This document shows positions 1 to 8,030 of a stretch of 64,000 nucleotides of DNA, one piece after another. Position 1 is the first letter of the stretch, and each line of letters opens with the position of its first letter. The translations under genes and the position numbers were made by a program. The notes under the pieces are model-generated. The model saw nothing but the letters and a program-made list of their open reading frames with translations. It made no database searches and was not told where the DNA came from. The DNA comes from UBA6168 sp039819485 (GTDB lineage: Bacteria > Bacteroidota > Bacteroidia > Chitinophagales > Saprospiraceae), in contig JBCBRY010000025.1 in the NCBI GenBank assembly GCA_039819485.1, positions 1 to 64,000 on the forward strand, given 5' to 3'.

Positions 1-46
1 CTTTGATTTTCTTGGAGAATCTGTCAAGATATTTCTTAAGAGCGGA

Positions 47-1150
47 GTGTCGTGTCTACGAGATGAACGGTTATGTCATTTAATTTTTTTATTTTTTTCT
101 CCCATTTTATTATTTGCTCAACCGCCTTATTTTAATCTCGAAAATAAAATAAACGGCATGAGTTTTCGGGCACCAAGAATCCCTCCGCTCGTTGATAATA
201 AAATTAATGAAATAAAAAATTCGAACGCCAATTGGGTAGCTATTGTACCGGAAGCAACATTGGAAAGAACCACTTTAAAATTAAGGCCAGACGATAAAAA
301 CGACTGGTGGGGAGAAACTATCGACGCTAATATCGAGGTAATTAAATCCGCAAAAAATGCAGGTTTTAAAATAATGCTGAAGCCCCAAATTGTTTTAAGC
401 AAACTCAGCCCGAATACCAGAAAAATAAATTTTTCCTTTAAGAAAAAGAACAGTAATAAATTAAACATTGACAAAACAAGAGGAGTGGAATGGCGAGGTG
501 ATTTTGAAGCAAAAAATGAAAGCGACTGGAAAATATGGGAAGCCAGCTACGAAGCTTATATTTTAAATTTAGCCAGAGTAGCCGACTCTTTAAACGTAGA
601 ATTATTTTGCATTGGAAATGAAATGCGACAGTCCGCGGTCAAGCGCCCCGATTTTTGGCGACAATTAATTAAAAAAACCAGAGCTATTTATGACGGGCCT
701 TTAACGTATTCCGCCAATTGGGACGAGTACGATAAAATCACCTTTTGGAACGAGCTGGATTTTATCGGCCTCGATACTTATTTCCCCATCAATTCCTCAG
801 CCATCCCTTCCGTAAAAAAAACAGTAAAAAACTGGAAACCCATTTTAAGAAGGTTAAAAAAATTCAGCAAAAAGAATAAACGCCAAATCATCATCACCGA
901 ATTTGGCTACCGCAATATTGAGTATGCCGGAAGAAGGCCCTGGCTGCACGATTTTGGCAAAGACGAAATGAACAACGATGCCCAGTTCAATCTATACGAA
1001 GCATTCTTTCAGGCATTTTGGCATCAAAAATGGGTAGCCGGTGGCTTTTTGTGGCAATGGTTCCACACGCTCAAAAACGACATCAACACCACTTATTCCC
1101 CTCAGGGCAAGCCCGCCCTCGAGGTCGTCCGGAAATGGTACGGCCAGTAG
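47..1150 (+). CDS. Secreted GH113-like TIM-barrel glycoside hydrolase
   Basis: This 367-residue protein probably hydrolyses a beta-mannan-type polysaccharide outside the cytoplasm. An N-terminal hydrophobic stretch ending FAQ (about residues 10-25) looks like a signal peptide. The body carries two acidic motifs typical of clan A retaining hydrolases: IGNE around residue 192 (probable acid/base) and TEFGY around residue 285 (probable nucleophile), plus the barrel-end segment GGFLWQW. Length and motifs fit the GH113 / glycoside-hydrolase TIM-barrel-like group of Bacteroidota. The reading frame opens with GTG at 47; no in-frame ATG occurs before the signal peptide, so a GTG (or another non-ATG) start is needed. 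Family assignment is by motif recognition; the substrate is inferred. Confidence 0.7.
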   Translation: MSCLRDERLCHLIFLFFSPILLFAQPPYFNLENKINGMSFRAPRIPPLVDNKINEIKNSNANWVAIVPEATLERTTLKLRPDDKNDWWGETIDANIEVIKSAKNAGFKIMLKPQIVLSKLSPNTRKINFSFKKKNSNKLNIDKTRGVEWRGDFEAKNESDWKIWEASYEAYILNLARVADSLNVELFCIGNEMRQSAVKRPDFWRQLIKKTRAIYDGPLTYSANWDEYDKITFWNELDFIGLDTYFPINSSAIPSVKKTVKNWKPILRRLKKFSKKNKRQIIITEFGYRNIEYAGRRPWLHDFGKDEMNNDAQFNLYEAFFQAFWHQKWVAGGFLWQWFHTLKNDINTTYSPQGKPALEVVRKWYGQ

Positions 1151-1262
1151 TCCTCTCCATCCACTTGTGGAAAACTTTACTTCCTACTCAACTTACACCC
1201 CACTACAAATTGTTTTAACTTCGCTTATCAAACCACGCTAATTTTTTCAGATAATTTTTTTC

Positions 1263-1823
1263 ATGAAAACACTGAAAACTCTAATGCAGTTAACCCTTTT
1301 GCTCACGCTCGCTTGGTCGTGCAAAGACGATGACATGAGCAACGACGAGGAACCCTTGAACATTTACGAAAACTGTTGTGAGGCGCCCGGAGTGGATATT
1401 TCGATCGGGCAAGGGAATATCTTTATTCCCAATATTTTTACACCAAACGGTGACGGGATCAACGATTTTTTTACCGTTTTCACAGACGAAGACATTACAC
1501 AAATCAAGGTTTTTAAAATAACCGACGGGAACAAAGATGCCATTTATGAATTTTACAATTTTCCCCCTGATTTGTTTACAGGCCACTGGTTCCCTTCCGA
1601 AGATGAAGCCACGAATGGCCGTTATGATTACGAGTTCACCATCGAAAGTTCAGACGGGGTAACCGAAACGGTGACCGGAAATGTATGTGTTTATCGCTGT
1701 AAAACGGACGTGGATTTCATCCTCGAAGAAAATATCCCCAATTGCCAGTTCGGCACGCAGCACGATGGAGCGGGAGACCACAACGCCCTGGCTCCTTCTC
1801 TGGAAGATGCTGACTGTTTTTAA
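1263..1823 (+). CDS. Small lipoprotein with gliding-associated C-terminal-like motif
   Basis: A 186-residue predicted outer-membrane lipoprotein. The first 20 residues form a lipoprotein signal with the lipobox LAWSC, followed by an acidic stretch (KDDDMSNDEE). The segment IFIPNIFTPNGDGINDFF (about residues 57-74) is the hallmark of the gliding-motility-associated C-terminal (CHU_C-like) domain, normally found at the end of large T9SS cargo proteins; here it sits in a short stand-alone protein with several cysteines (CC, CVYRC). ATG at 1263 is 50 bases before dnaE-side non-coding sequence only; the gene ends 50 bases before dnaE, so co-transcription with dnaE is possible. Exact function unknown. 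Confidence 0.7.
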   Translation: MKTLKTLMQLTLLLTLAWSCKDDDMSNDEEPLNIYENCCEAPGVDISIGQGNIFIPNIFTPNGDGINDFFTVFTDEDITQIKVFKITDGNKDAIYEFYNFPPDLFTGHWFPSEDEATNGRYDYEFTIESSDGVTETVTGNVCVYRCKTDVDFILEENIPNCQFGTQHDGAGDHNALAPSLEDADCF

Positions 1824-1873
1824 GAAAACGCTCTTTCGTTCACCATTAAACATTGACCATTTACCATTAATTT

Positions 1874-4800
1874 ATGCCAAACTACTGCCACCTTCATTGC
1901 CACACTCAGTACTCATTGCTCGACGGCGCTGCCAACATTGCCAAGATGATGGACAAAGCCGTTGCCGATGGCCAGAAAGGCGTCGCCCTGACAGATCACG
2001 GGAACATGTACGGTGCATTCCAGTTCGTAAACGAGGCTAATAAGCGAGGGCTCAAACCAATGGTCGGCTGTGAATTTTACCTGGTGGAAGACCGGCATAA
2101 AAAGAAGTTCCTGCGGGCCAACAACGAACGGGACAAACGCTACCACCAGCTCATGCTGGCCAAAAACCGGACAGGTTATGAGAACCTCTCCAAACTGTGT
2201 TCGCTGGGCTTTATTGAAGGACTTTACAGCAAGTTTCCCCGCATCGACAAAGAGCTCATCGAAAAATACCACGAAGGGCTCATCGCTACTTCTTGCTGCA
2301 TCGGGGCGGAAGTCCCACAGACCATTTTGACCGGTAATATTGAAAAGGCGGAAGAACAGCTCAAATGGTGGCTCAATATTTTTGGCGACGATTATTACAT
2401 CGAATTGCAGCGGCACCGGGGACTGGAAAAGATCGACGATACGGGCATGAGCCAGGAAGACGTGAACCAGGTGTTGCTCGGCTTCGCCAAAAAATACAAC
2501 GTCAAGGTCATTTGTACCAACGACAGCCACTATGTGGAAGAAGAAGATTATGCCCCGCACGACATTTTGCTCTGCATCAATACCGGCAGCTTGCTGGAAG
2601 AGGAGCAGCGGTTCAAATTTCCCTCCAGCGATTTCTATTTTAAAACACAGGCCGAAATGGCCAAACTCTTTCACGACGTACCGGAAGCACTGGACACAAC
2701 GATGGAAGTGTTGGATAAAATAGAACCTTTGGAACTGGCCCGTGACGTACTGCTCCCTGCCTACCCAATGCCAAAGGAATTCAAAACGCAGGACGAATTC
2801 CTTCGCCACCTAACCTATGAGGGAGCGAAAAAAAGATACGGCACCATCACTCCAGCCATCAAAGAGCGGTTGGATTTTGAGCTGGACGTCATTCGCAAAT
2901 CGGGCTATCCAGGGTACTTCCTGATCGTTCAGGACTTCACCCGAGTGGCCCGGCAGATGGATGTGTCCGTTGGGCCTGGACGTGGTTCGGCGGCAGGTTC
3001 TGCGGTTGCCTATTGCGTCGGGATCACCAACGTGGACCCCATCAAGTACGACCTGCTTTTTGAGCGCTTCCTGAATCCGGAGCGGGTGAGCATGCCCGAT
3101 ATCGATATTGATTTTGATGACCGCGGAAGGGACAAAGTAATCGATTATGTAATCGACAAATATGGCCGAAATCAAGTCGCCCAGATTATCACTTACGGCA
3201 CCATGGCGGCCAAATCTTCTTTACGGGACGTCGGCCGGGTGATGGACGTGCCGCTACCGGAAGTGGATCGGGTTGCGAAATCTTTTCCGTTGCAGTTGGG
3301 AGCCTCACTGGCGCACGTTTTGGCCGATGGCGGTGTTCACCCAAAATTGAAGGCCAAACTCAATTCCGAAGATGTGGAACGGGCACGCCTGTTCAGGGAT
3401 TTAGCCGAAGGCGAAGACCAAATTGGCGAAATGATCCGTACCGCCAAAAAGCTGGAAGGCTCAGTGCGAAACACGGGTATCCACGCCTGTGGCGTCATCA
3501 TTACGCCTGACGACATCACCAAATTTGTCCCTGTATCAGTAGCCAAGGATAGCGAAATGCTCGTCAGCCAATTTGACAACAACGTTGCGGAAGACGCCGG
3601 TCTGCTGAAGATGGATTTCCTCGGCCTCAAAACATTGACCATCATCAAAGATGCCTGCCGCATTGTAAAAGAAGTACACGGTGTGGAGGTCATCCCCGAC
3701 GACATCCCTCTCGACGATCCGAAAACCTACGAACTGTTCCAGCAAGGCGGCACTGTCGGCGTGTTCCAGTACGAGAGCGACGGCATGCAGAAGTACATGA
3801 AGGAACTCAAACCCAACCAGTTTGCCGACCTCATTGCGATGAACGCCTTGTACCGGCCAGGACCACTGGCCTATATTCCAAACTTCATCAACCGGAAACA
3901 CGGGCGGGAGGAGATCACCTATGATCTGCCGGCCATGGAAGAGTACCTGAAAGAAACCTACGGCATTACCGTTTACCAGGAGCAGGTGATGCTGCTGTCG
4001 CAGAAACTTGCCAATTTCACCAAAGGTGAGGCCGATGTGCTGCGGAAAGCAATGGGCAAAAAGAAGAAAGCAGTTCTGGACAAAATGTTCCCGAAATTTC
4101 TGGAAGGTTGTGAAGCCAATGGCCACCCGCGGGACAAGTGTGAAAAAATATGGAAGGACTGGGAAGCCTTTGCCTCCTATGCCTTCAACAAATCGCACTC
4201 CACCTGCTATGCCTACGTCGCCTTCCATACGGCCTTTCTGAAAGCCAATTATCCTGCTTGCTTCATGGCCTCGGTCCTTTCCAACAACATGAACAACATC
4301 GCCGATGTGACCAAATTCCTGCGCGAGTGCAAACGCATGGGGCTGGAGGTGTTGGGGCCCGACATCAACGAATCGGTTTCTGATTTCACGGTGAATGACA
4401 AAGGGCAAATCCGTTTTGGCTTGTCTGCCTTGAAAGGCGTTGGCGAGGGGCCTGTCTCCGAAATTTTGGAAGAACGCAAAAAGGGGCAGTTCGAAAGTAT
4501 CTTTGATTTGGTGAAACGCCTCAACTCCAAAGCCGCCAACAAAAAGGTCATGGAAAGCCTCGCCTATGGCGGCGGATTCGACTGCTTCGAGGACATTCAC
4601 CGCAAGCAATATTTTACGCCTTCCGGCAAATACGACAGCTTCATCGAGCACATCGTCCGGTTTGGCCACGACTACCAGGCCCAGGTGGCCAGCGCCGCCA
4701 GTTCCCTTTTTGGCGACATCAGCGCCTTCAATATCGAAGATCCCAAACCGCCGAACTCCGAGCCGTGGCCTCTCATCGAAATGCTGGAACGGGAAAAAGA

Positions 4801-5404
4801 AGTCACCGGCGTCTACGTCACCGGCCACCCGTTGGATGAGTATAAAATGGAAGTGGAAAACTTTACGTCCTGCTCATTGGAAGACCTGGACAAAAAAAGA
4901 GGGCAGCAAGTCAAAATTGCCGGTATCGTCATGCTGGCCTCCCACCGCATCAGCAAAAAAGGAACGGGCTGGGGCCTCTTCACCATTCAGGATTTTAACG
5001 GCTCGCTTGAGTTCCCACTTTTTAGCGATGATTATATGAAATTCAAGGGCTTCTTTGAGCAGGGCAACTGCGTTTTTATCACTGGCAATTACGAAGCCCG
5101 CTGGGGCAAGGAAGATGAATTTCAGTTAAAAGTAAAAGAAGTGACCCTATTGGAAAATGCAGGGCAGAAAATCGCCAATTCGATTACGATAAAATTACCC
5201 GTCGAGCACCTCACCCTCCAAATGGTCGACCAGCTCGACAACCTCTGCAAGCAATACAAAGGCAAACACAAACTGCACATCACCCTGCTTGACTTGACCA
5301 ACCGCATCAGTATGCCGTTTGTCTCAACGACGAAAAAAGTAAATGTGGACAATGATTTTGTGACGGCGCTGGAGGGCATGGGGGTGGAGTATAAGGTGGG
5401 GTAA
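1874..5404 (+). CDS. dnaE: DNA polymerase III subunit alpha (replicative polymerase)
   Basis: The catalytic subunit of the chromosomal replicase, 1176 residues, full length for the DnaE1 class. In order: an N-terminal PHP domain opening with HLHCHTQYSLLDG (residues 7-18); the polymerase core with GPGRGSAAGS near residue 365 and the catalytic aspartate motif PDIDIDFDD near residues 408-416; a third conserved acidic region, KMDFLGLKTL, near residue 579; the YRPGPL segment in the fingers; and a C-terminal OB-fold beginning near residue 1012 (VKIAGIVMLASHR). No proofreading exonuclease insert is present, so this is DnaE, not PolC. The start MPNYCHLHCH is the family's usual start. A perfect 16-base-pair hairpin (5440-5473) lies just downstream and may help end transcription. 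Confidence 0.98.
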   Translation: MPNYCHLHCHTQYSLLDGAANIAKMMDKAVADGQKGVALTDHGNMYGAFQFVNEANKRGLKPMVGCEFYLVEDRHKKKFLRANNERDKRYHQLMLAKNRTGYENLSKLCSLGFIEGLYSKFPRIDKELIEKYHEGLIATSCCIGAEVPQTILTGNIEKAEEQLKWWLNIFGDDYYIELQRHRGLEKIDDTGMSQEDVNQVLLGFAKKYNVKVICTNDSHYVEEEDYAPHDILLCINTGSLLEEEQRFKFPSSDFYFKTQAEMAKLFHDVPEALDTTMEVLDKIEPLELARDVLLPAYPMPKEFKTQDEFLRHLTYEGAKKRYGTITPAIKERLDFELDVIRKSGYPGYFLIVQDFTRVARQMDVSVGPGRGSAAGSAVAYCVGITNVDPIKYDLLFERFLNPERVSMPDIDIDFDDRGRDKVIDYVIDKYGRNQVAQIITYGTMAAKSSLRDVGRVMDVPLPEVDRVAKSFPLQLGASLAHVLADGGVHPKLKAKLNSEDVERARLFRDLAEGEDQIGEMIRTAKKLEGSVRNTGIHACGVIITPDDITKFVPVSVAKDSEMLVSQFDNNVAEDAGLLKMDFLGLKTLTIIKDACRIVKEVHGVEVIPDDIPLDDPKTYELFQQGGTVGVFQYESDGMQKYMKELKPNQFADLIAMNALYRPGPLAYIPNFINRKHGREEITYDLPAMEEYLKETYGITVYQEQVMLLSQKLANFTKGEADVLRKAMGKKKKAVLDKMFPKFLEGCEANGHPRDKCEKIWKDWEAFASYAFNKSHSTCYAYVAFHTAFLKANYPACFMASVLSNNMNNIADVTKFLRECKRMGLEVLGPDINESVSDFTVNDKGQIRFGLSALKGVGEGPVSEILEERKKGQFESIFDLVKRLNSKAANKKVMESLAYGGGFDCFEDIHRKQYFTPSGKYDSFIEHIVRFGHDYQAQVASAASSLFGDISAFNIEDPKPPNSEPWPLIEMLEREKEVTGVYVTGHPLDEYKMEVENFTSCSLEDLDKKRGQQVKIAGIVMLASHRISKKGTGWGLFTIQDFNGSLEFPLFSDDYMKFKGFFEQGNCVFITGNYEARWGKEDEFQLKVKEVTLLENAGQKIANSITIKLPVEHLTLQMVDQLDNLCKQYKGKHKLHITLLDLTNRISMPFVSTTKKVNVDNDFVTALEGMGVEYKVG

Positions 5405-5439
5405 ATGTACCGTCGAAGCCCTAAGCATCGGCGCCGTCC

Positions 5440-5473
5440 AGCGGCGTTACCGTTTACAAACGGTAACGCCGCT
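5440..5473. repeat. REP-like perfect hairpin upstream of the RAYT gene
   Basis: Perfect 16-base stem AGCGGCGTTACCGTTT (5440-5455) pairing with 5458-5473 around a 2-base loop. Related hairpins lie inside (6261-6293) and just after (6428-6461) the adjacent transposase gene. REP sequences are the usual substrates of RAYT enzymes. It may also act as the dnaE terminator, although no T-run follows. Confidence 0.85.
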
Positions 5474-5498
5474 CGGTATCCAAAATATCCATTCTATA

Positions 5499-5625
5499 AA
5501 GCAGGTGGTCAAAAAAAATGACACTTTTCCTTTGTCTGAAAAAGATTTTTAAGACTTGGAAATCAAACATTTGCCCAAATAAAAGTGTCATTTTTAGCGC
5601 TCTTTATTTTTGTCCAAGCACTTAA
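5499..5625 (+). repeat. MITE-like dispersed repeat, copy A
   Basis: About 125 bases, shared with 43131-43258 and 59119-59244. It opens with AAGCAGGTGGTC followed by a poly-A run, ATGACACTTTT, a conserved centre around CTTGGAAATCAAACA, then AAAAGTGTCATTTTTAGCGC and TTTTTGTCCAAGCACTTAA. The inner arms form a long stem (AAATGACACTTTT with AAAAGTGTCATTT). This copy ends about 60 bases before the RAYT start. Confidence 0.9.
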
Positions 5626-5684
5626 GTAATTGATTCTATTCTCTATCTTACCTCCGTTTTCAAACGCTATTTTCAAAAACAAAC

Positions 5685-6416
5685 ATGATGAAAGACGCTC
5701 CGGGGCCTCCACTTTTCAGTGGCCTTACCTACCATATCTTCAACCAAGGAAATAACCGTGAAAATATTTTTATAGAAGAAAAAAACTACAAATATTTTTT
5801 ACGGAAATATCATGAATTTATTTCCCCAATTGTCGATACGTATGCCTATTGCCTGTTGCCCAACCATTTTCATATTTTAGTGAAATTTAAAAATTATAGC
5901 GACCTCTATAATTTCAAGTCAAAATATTTTCCCGTTCCACCGAATGGGATAAAAAACAAACACAATATTTCCAATGCTGAAGAATTTGACTACGACAAAT
6001 TAATTTCGGAAAAGCTATCAAGGCAGTTTGCCAACTTCTTCGGCGGATATGCATTTGCAATTAATAATAAATATAACCGGCAAGGAAAACTATTTTCTTT
6101 ACCGTTCAAAAGAGTGTTGGTAAATAACGATACATACTTTGAATGGCTGATCTGTTACATCCACCGCAATCCTATTCATCACAAATTTTGTGACGATTTC
6201 AAAAGTTGGCCGCATAGCTCTTATTTTGAAATATCAAATTACCTGAAAGCAAGCGGAGCAAGCGGTGTTACCGTTGCAAACGGTAACACCGCTGCGGGCA
6301 GGCCCATATGTGATGTGGGATTTTTAAAAGATTGGTTTGGGGGTTTTGAACAATTTAAAAAAGCACATCAGAATTCAATTGAAAAATGGCTGGACCAAAA
6401 ATACTGGTTAGAGTAA
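5685..6416 (+). CDS. REP-associated tyrosine transposase (Y1_Tnp, RAYT)
   Basis: A 243-residue single-strand DNA transposase-like nuclease of the IS200/IS605 Y1 superfamily, RAYT branch. It shows the hallmarks YHIFNQGNNRENIFIEE at the start, the HUH metal motif in LLPNHFHILVKF (about residues 62-70), and the presumed catalytic tyrosine in CYIHRNPIHHKF (about residues 165-176). RAYTs process REP hairpins as single-copy domesticated enzymes. Here REP-like hairpins lie before (5440-5473) and after (6428-6461) the gene, and a third lies inside the coding sequence (6261-6293), read in frame as roughly SGVTVANGNTAA. A MITE-like repeat copy also sits directly upstream. No second gene or terminal IS ends were seen, so it is not a complete insertion sequence. 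Confidence 0.9.
   Translation: MMKDAPGPPLFSGLTYHIFNQGNNRENIFIEEKNYKYFLRKYHEFISPIVDTYAYCLLPNHFHILVKFKNYSDLYNFKSKYFPVPPNGIKNKHNISNAEEFDYDKLISEKLSRQFANFFGGYAFAINNKYNRQGKLFSLPFKRVLVNNDTYFEWLICYIHRNPIHHKFCDDFKSWPHSSYFEISNYLKASGASGVTVANGNTAAGRPICDVGFLKDWFGGFEQFKKAHQNSIEKWLDQKYWLE
6261..6293. repeat. REP-like hairpin inside the RAYT coding sequence
   Basis: Perfect 15-base stem AGCGGTGTTACCGTT (6261-6275) with 6279-6293, loop GCA. It differs from the 5440 copy only by C-to-T/G-to-A compensatory changes that keep pairing. Its length keeps the reading frame open. Confidence 0.9.
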
Positions 6417-6427
6417 ACCTTATATTT

Positions 6428-6461
6428 AGCGTTGTTACCGTTTTAGGACGGCAACAACGCT
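6428..6461. repeat. REP-like hairpin downstream of the RAYT gene
   Basis: Imperfect copy of the same hairpin: AGCGTTGTTACCGT (6428-6441) pairs with ACGGCAACAACGCT (6448-6461) with one A-C mismatch. It begins 11 bases after the RAYT stop codon. Confidence 0.8.
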
Positions 6462-6599
6462 GGGTCAAAAAAGAAAAAATATTTCAGGAAAATTATTCAG
6501 GCAAAAATGTATCGATGGAAATAAAACAGTGATCGGCCGACCGGCCGTAAAAGAGTTGGAATTAATATAATTTTACATTTTAAAAATAAATACGGCATA

Positions 6600-7103
6600 A
6601 TGAAATATCTAATTTGCGCTCCATTGATCGTCGCTACTTTTATATTATTTTCCTGTGGTGAGAACCAATCAGAAAAAAAGCCTTACTCAAAATATAAAAA
6701 AATAGATTGGCAGGCATCCGATAAAAACAGGAGGGTGAAAGAACGCGGAGAACGGGTGTACCAATTAATTATTGATTCTTGTATGGTCGCTGACAGGATG
6801 GCGCTGGAAGAAACAGAAATAACCCCCAAAATGTACCAGCTCATCCGGTACAGTAATTTTAACAGCACCTGTCAGCAATTGCAAGAAAATGTAGGCACCA
6901 TAGACAAATCCCAACTGGCGGGGATGCTGGCCTCAAAAGACGGACTCTTATATGTACTTCGCTACAAACTGGAAACACAGTTGATACCAATGCCCTTAGA
7001 ATTCAGAATTACATTGACCAACGAAAGAAAATTGACCGAATACCGGCTGTACGAATGGAACGATAAATTTGAGGAAGATTTAATAAAAATGAGTTGGTTT
7101 TAA
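6600..7103 (+). CDS. Lipoprotein of unknown function
   Basis: A 167-residue protein starting with a lipoprotein signal (MKYLICAPLIVATFILFSCGEN, lipobox LFSC near residue 19) and a lysine-rich linker. The rest is mostly helical and charged, with no motif I recognise. A short GC-rich stem (GGCCG 6535-6539 with CGGCC 6542-6546) sits in otherwise AT-rich upstream DNA. The gene converges on the oxidoreductase gene; a hairpin (AATCGGTG 7103-7110 with CACCGATT 7127-7134) lies in the gap but has no T-run. Confidence 0.65.
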   Translation: MKYLICAPLIVATFILFSCGENQSEKKPYSKYKKIDWQASDKNRRVKERGERVYQLIIDSCMVADRMALEETEITPKMYQLIRYSNFNSTCQQLQENVGTIDKSQLAGMLASKDGLLYVLRYKLETQLIPMPLEFRITLTNERKLTEYRLYEWNDKFEEDLIKMSWF

Positions 7104-7154
7104 ATCGGTGCATATTGTGTAAAAAACACCGATTCAAAACCAAGAACCGAAAGA

Positions 7155-7802
7155 TCAAGCCTTTAACAATTTAAACGCATGCGTCCAACGGTTTTCCCGA
7201 AAACCCGGAATGCACCACAGCATCGCCAACGGCTCGATGGCACGGGCTGCTTCCACGGCCCCCATGTCTTCCGACTCCCAGCCAAATTGATCGAGAATAT
7301 TTTTTACTGCCGTTTTAGCATCATCATCATTTCCGCAAATAAACATGGTCGGTTTGCCGCCCGGCAGATCGGGGTCGACCATGTAAGCATTTCCGACACA
7401 GCTGAATGCCTTTACAAATTTTGCGGCGGGTGCTTTGGCTTGTAACTTTTCCATCAGGGAGTGATTGATGTCTGTAAAATAGCGGAGCACTCCATTTTCG
7501 GGAGCTTCGTCTGCAATGGGGTTGGTAGCATCCATGACGACCTTGCCATCTAAGTTGCCTGCGCCGCAAGCATCGACAGCAGCTTCTGCGGCAGTTCCTT
7601 TTACGGCCAGAACAATGATATCTCCCTCTTTGGCAGCTTCCTCAACATGGGCCGTCTGAATGTCGCCGCCGATGGCTGTTTTTAGTTCATTTCGTTTTGC
7701 TTCGCTACGAGAAGCGATGATCGTGGGATAGCCATATTTTAAAAAACCTTTGGCCAGGGCCTGGCCGACCATTCCCGAGCCAATAATGGAAATTTTCTGC
7801 AT
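7155..7802 (-). CDS. NAD(P)-binding oxidoreductase, F420-dependent NADP reductase family
   Basis: A 215-residue single-domain Rossmann protein. The N-terminus ISIIGSGMVGQALAKGFLKYGY holds the GxGxxG dinucleotide-binding fingerprint, followed by SRSEAKR, where the arginine typically selects NADP over NAD. DIIVLAVKG and VMDATNPI are conserved blocks of the F420_oxidored (pfam03807-like) family of small cytoplasmic reductases. Many Bacteroidota members do not use F420, so the true substrate is unknown. The gene reads alone on the minus strand, with about 230 bases of AT-rich DNA to the next, divergent gene. Confidence 0.8.
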   Translation of the reverse strand: MQKISIIGSGMVGQALAKGFLKYGYPTIIASRSEAKRNELKTAIGGDIQTAHVEEAAKEGDIIVLAVKGTAAEAAVDACGAGNLDGKVVMDATNPIADEAPENGVLRYFTDINHSLMEKLQAKAPAAKFVKAFSCVGNAYMVDPDLPGGKPTMFICGNDDDAKTAVKNILDQFGWESEDMGAVEAARAIEPLAMLWCIPGFRENRWTHAFKLLKA

Positions 7803-8030
7803 GATTATTTTTTTTGAAATAATTGTGATAAATAAATGAATGACTGGAAAACGGGACGAAGAATATTTTGGTTGAACTACAACTTCATTTTATTTAGCAT
7901 TTAATTCGCAATGTGGCTTTCAAAAATATTTATTGCTGAATAGCCATGTTGTGCATATATTTTAACATCAGTATATTGGCGCAGCTATAAAACTAATTTT
8001 AATCTTCTCTAATCTTTTAAATGTTCAATT

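Noticed and set aside
3536..4828. 430-codon open frame antisense to dnaE
   Set aside because: It mirrors the codon bias of dnaE on the other strand, has no start context or known motif, and dnaE itself is certain. The same applies to 1913-2809.
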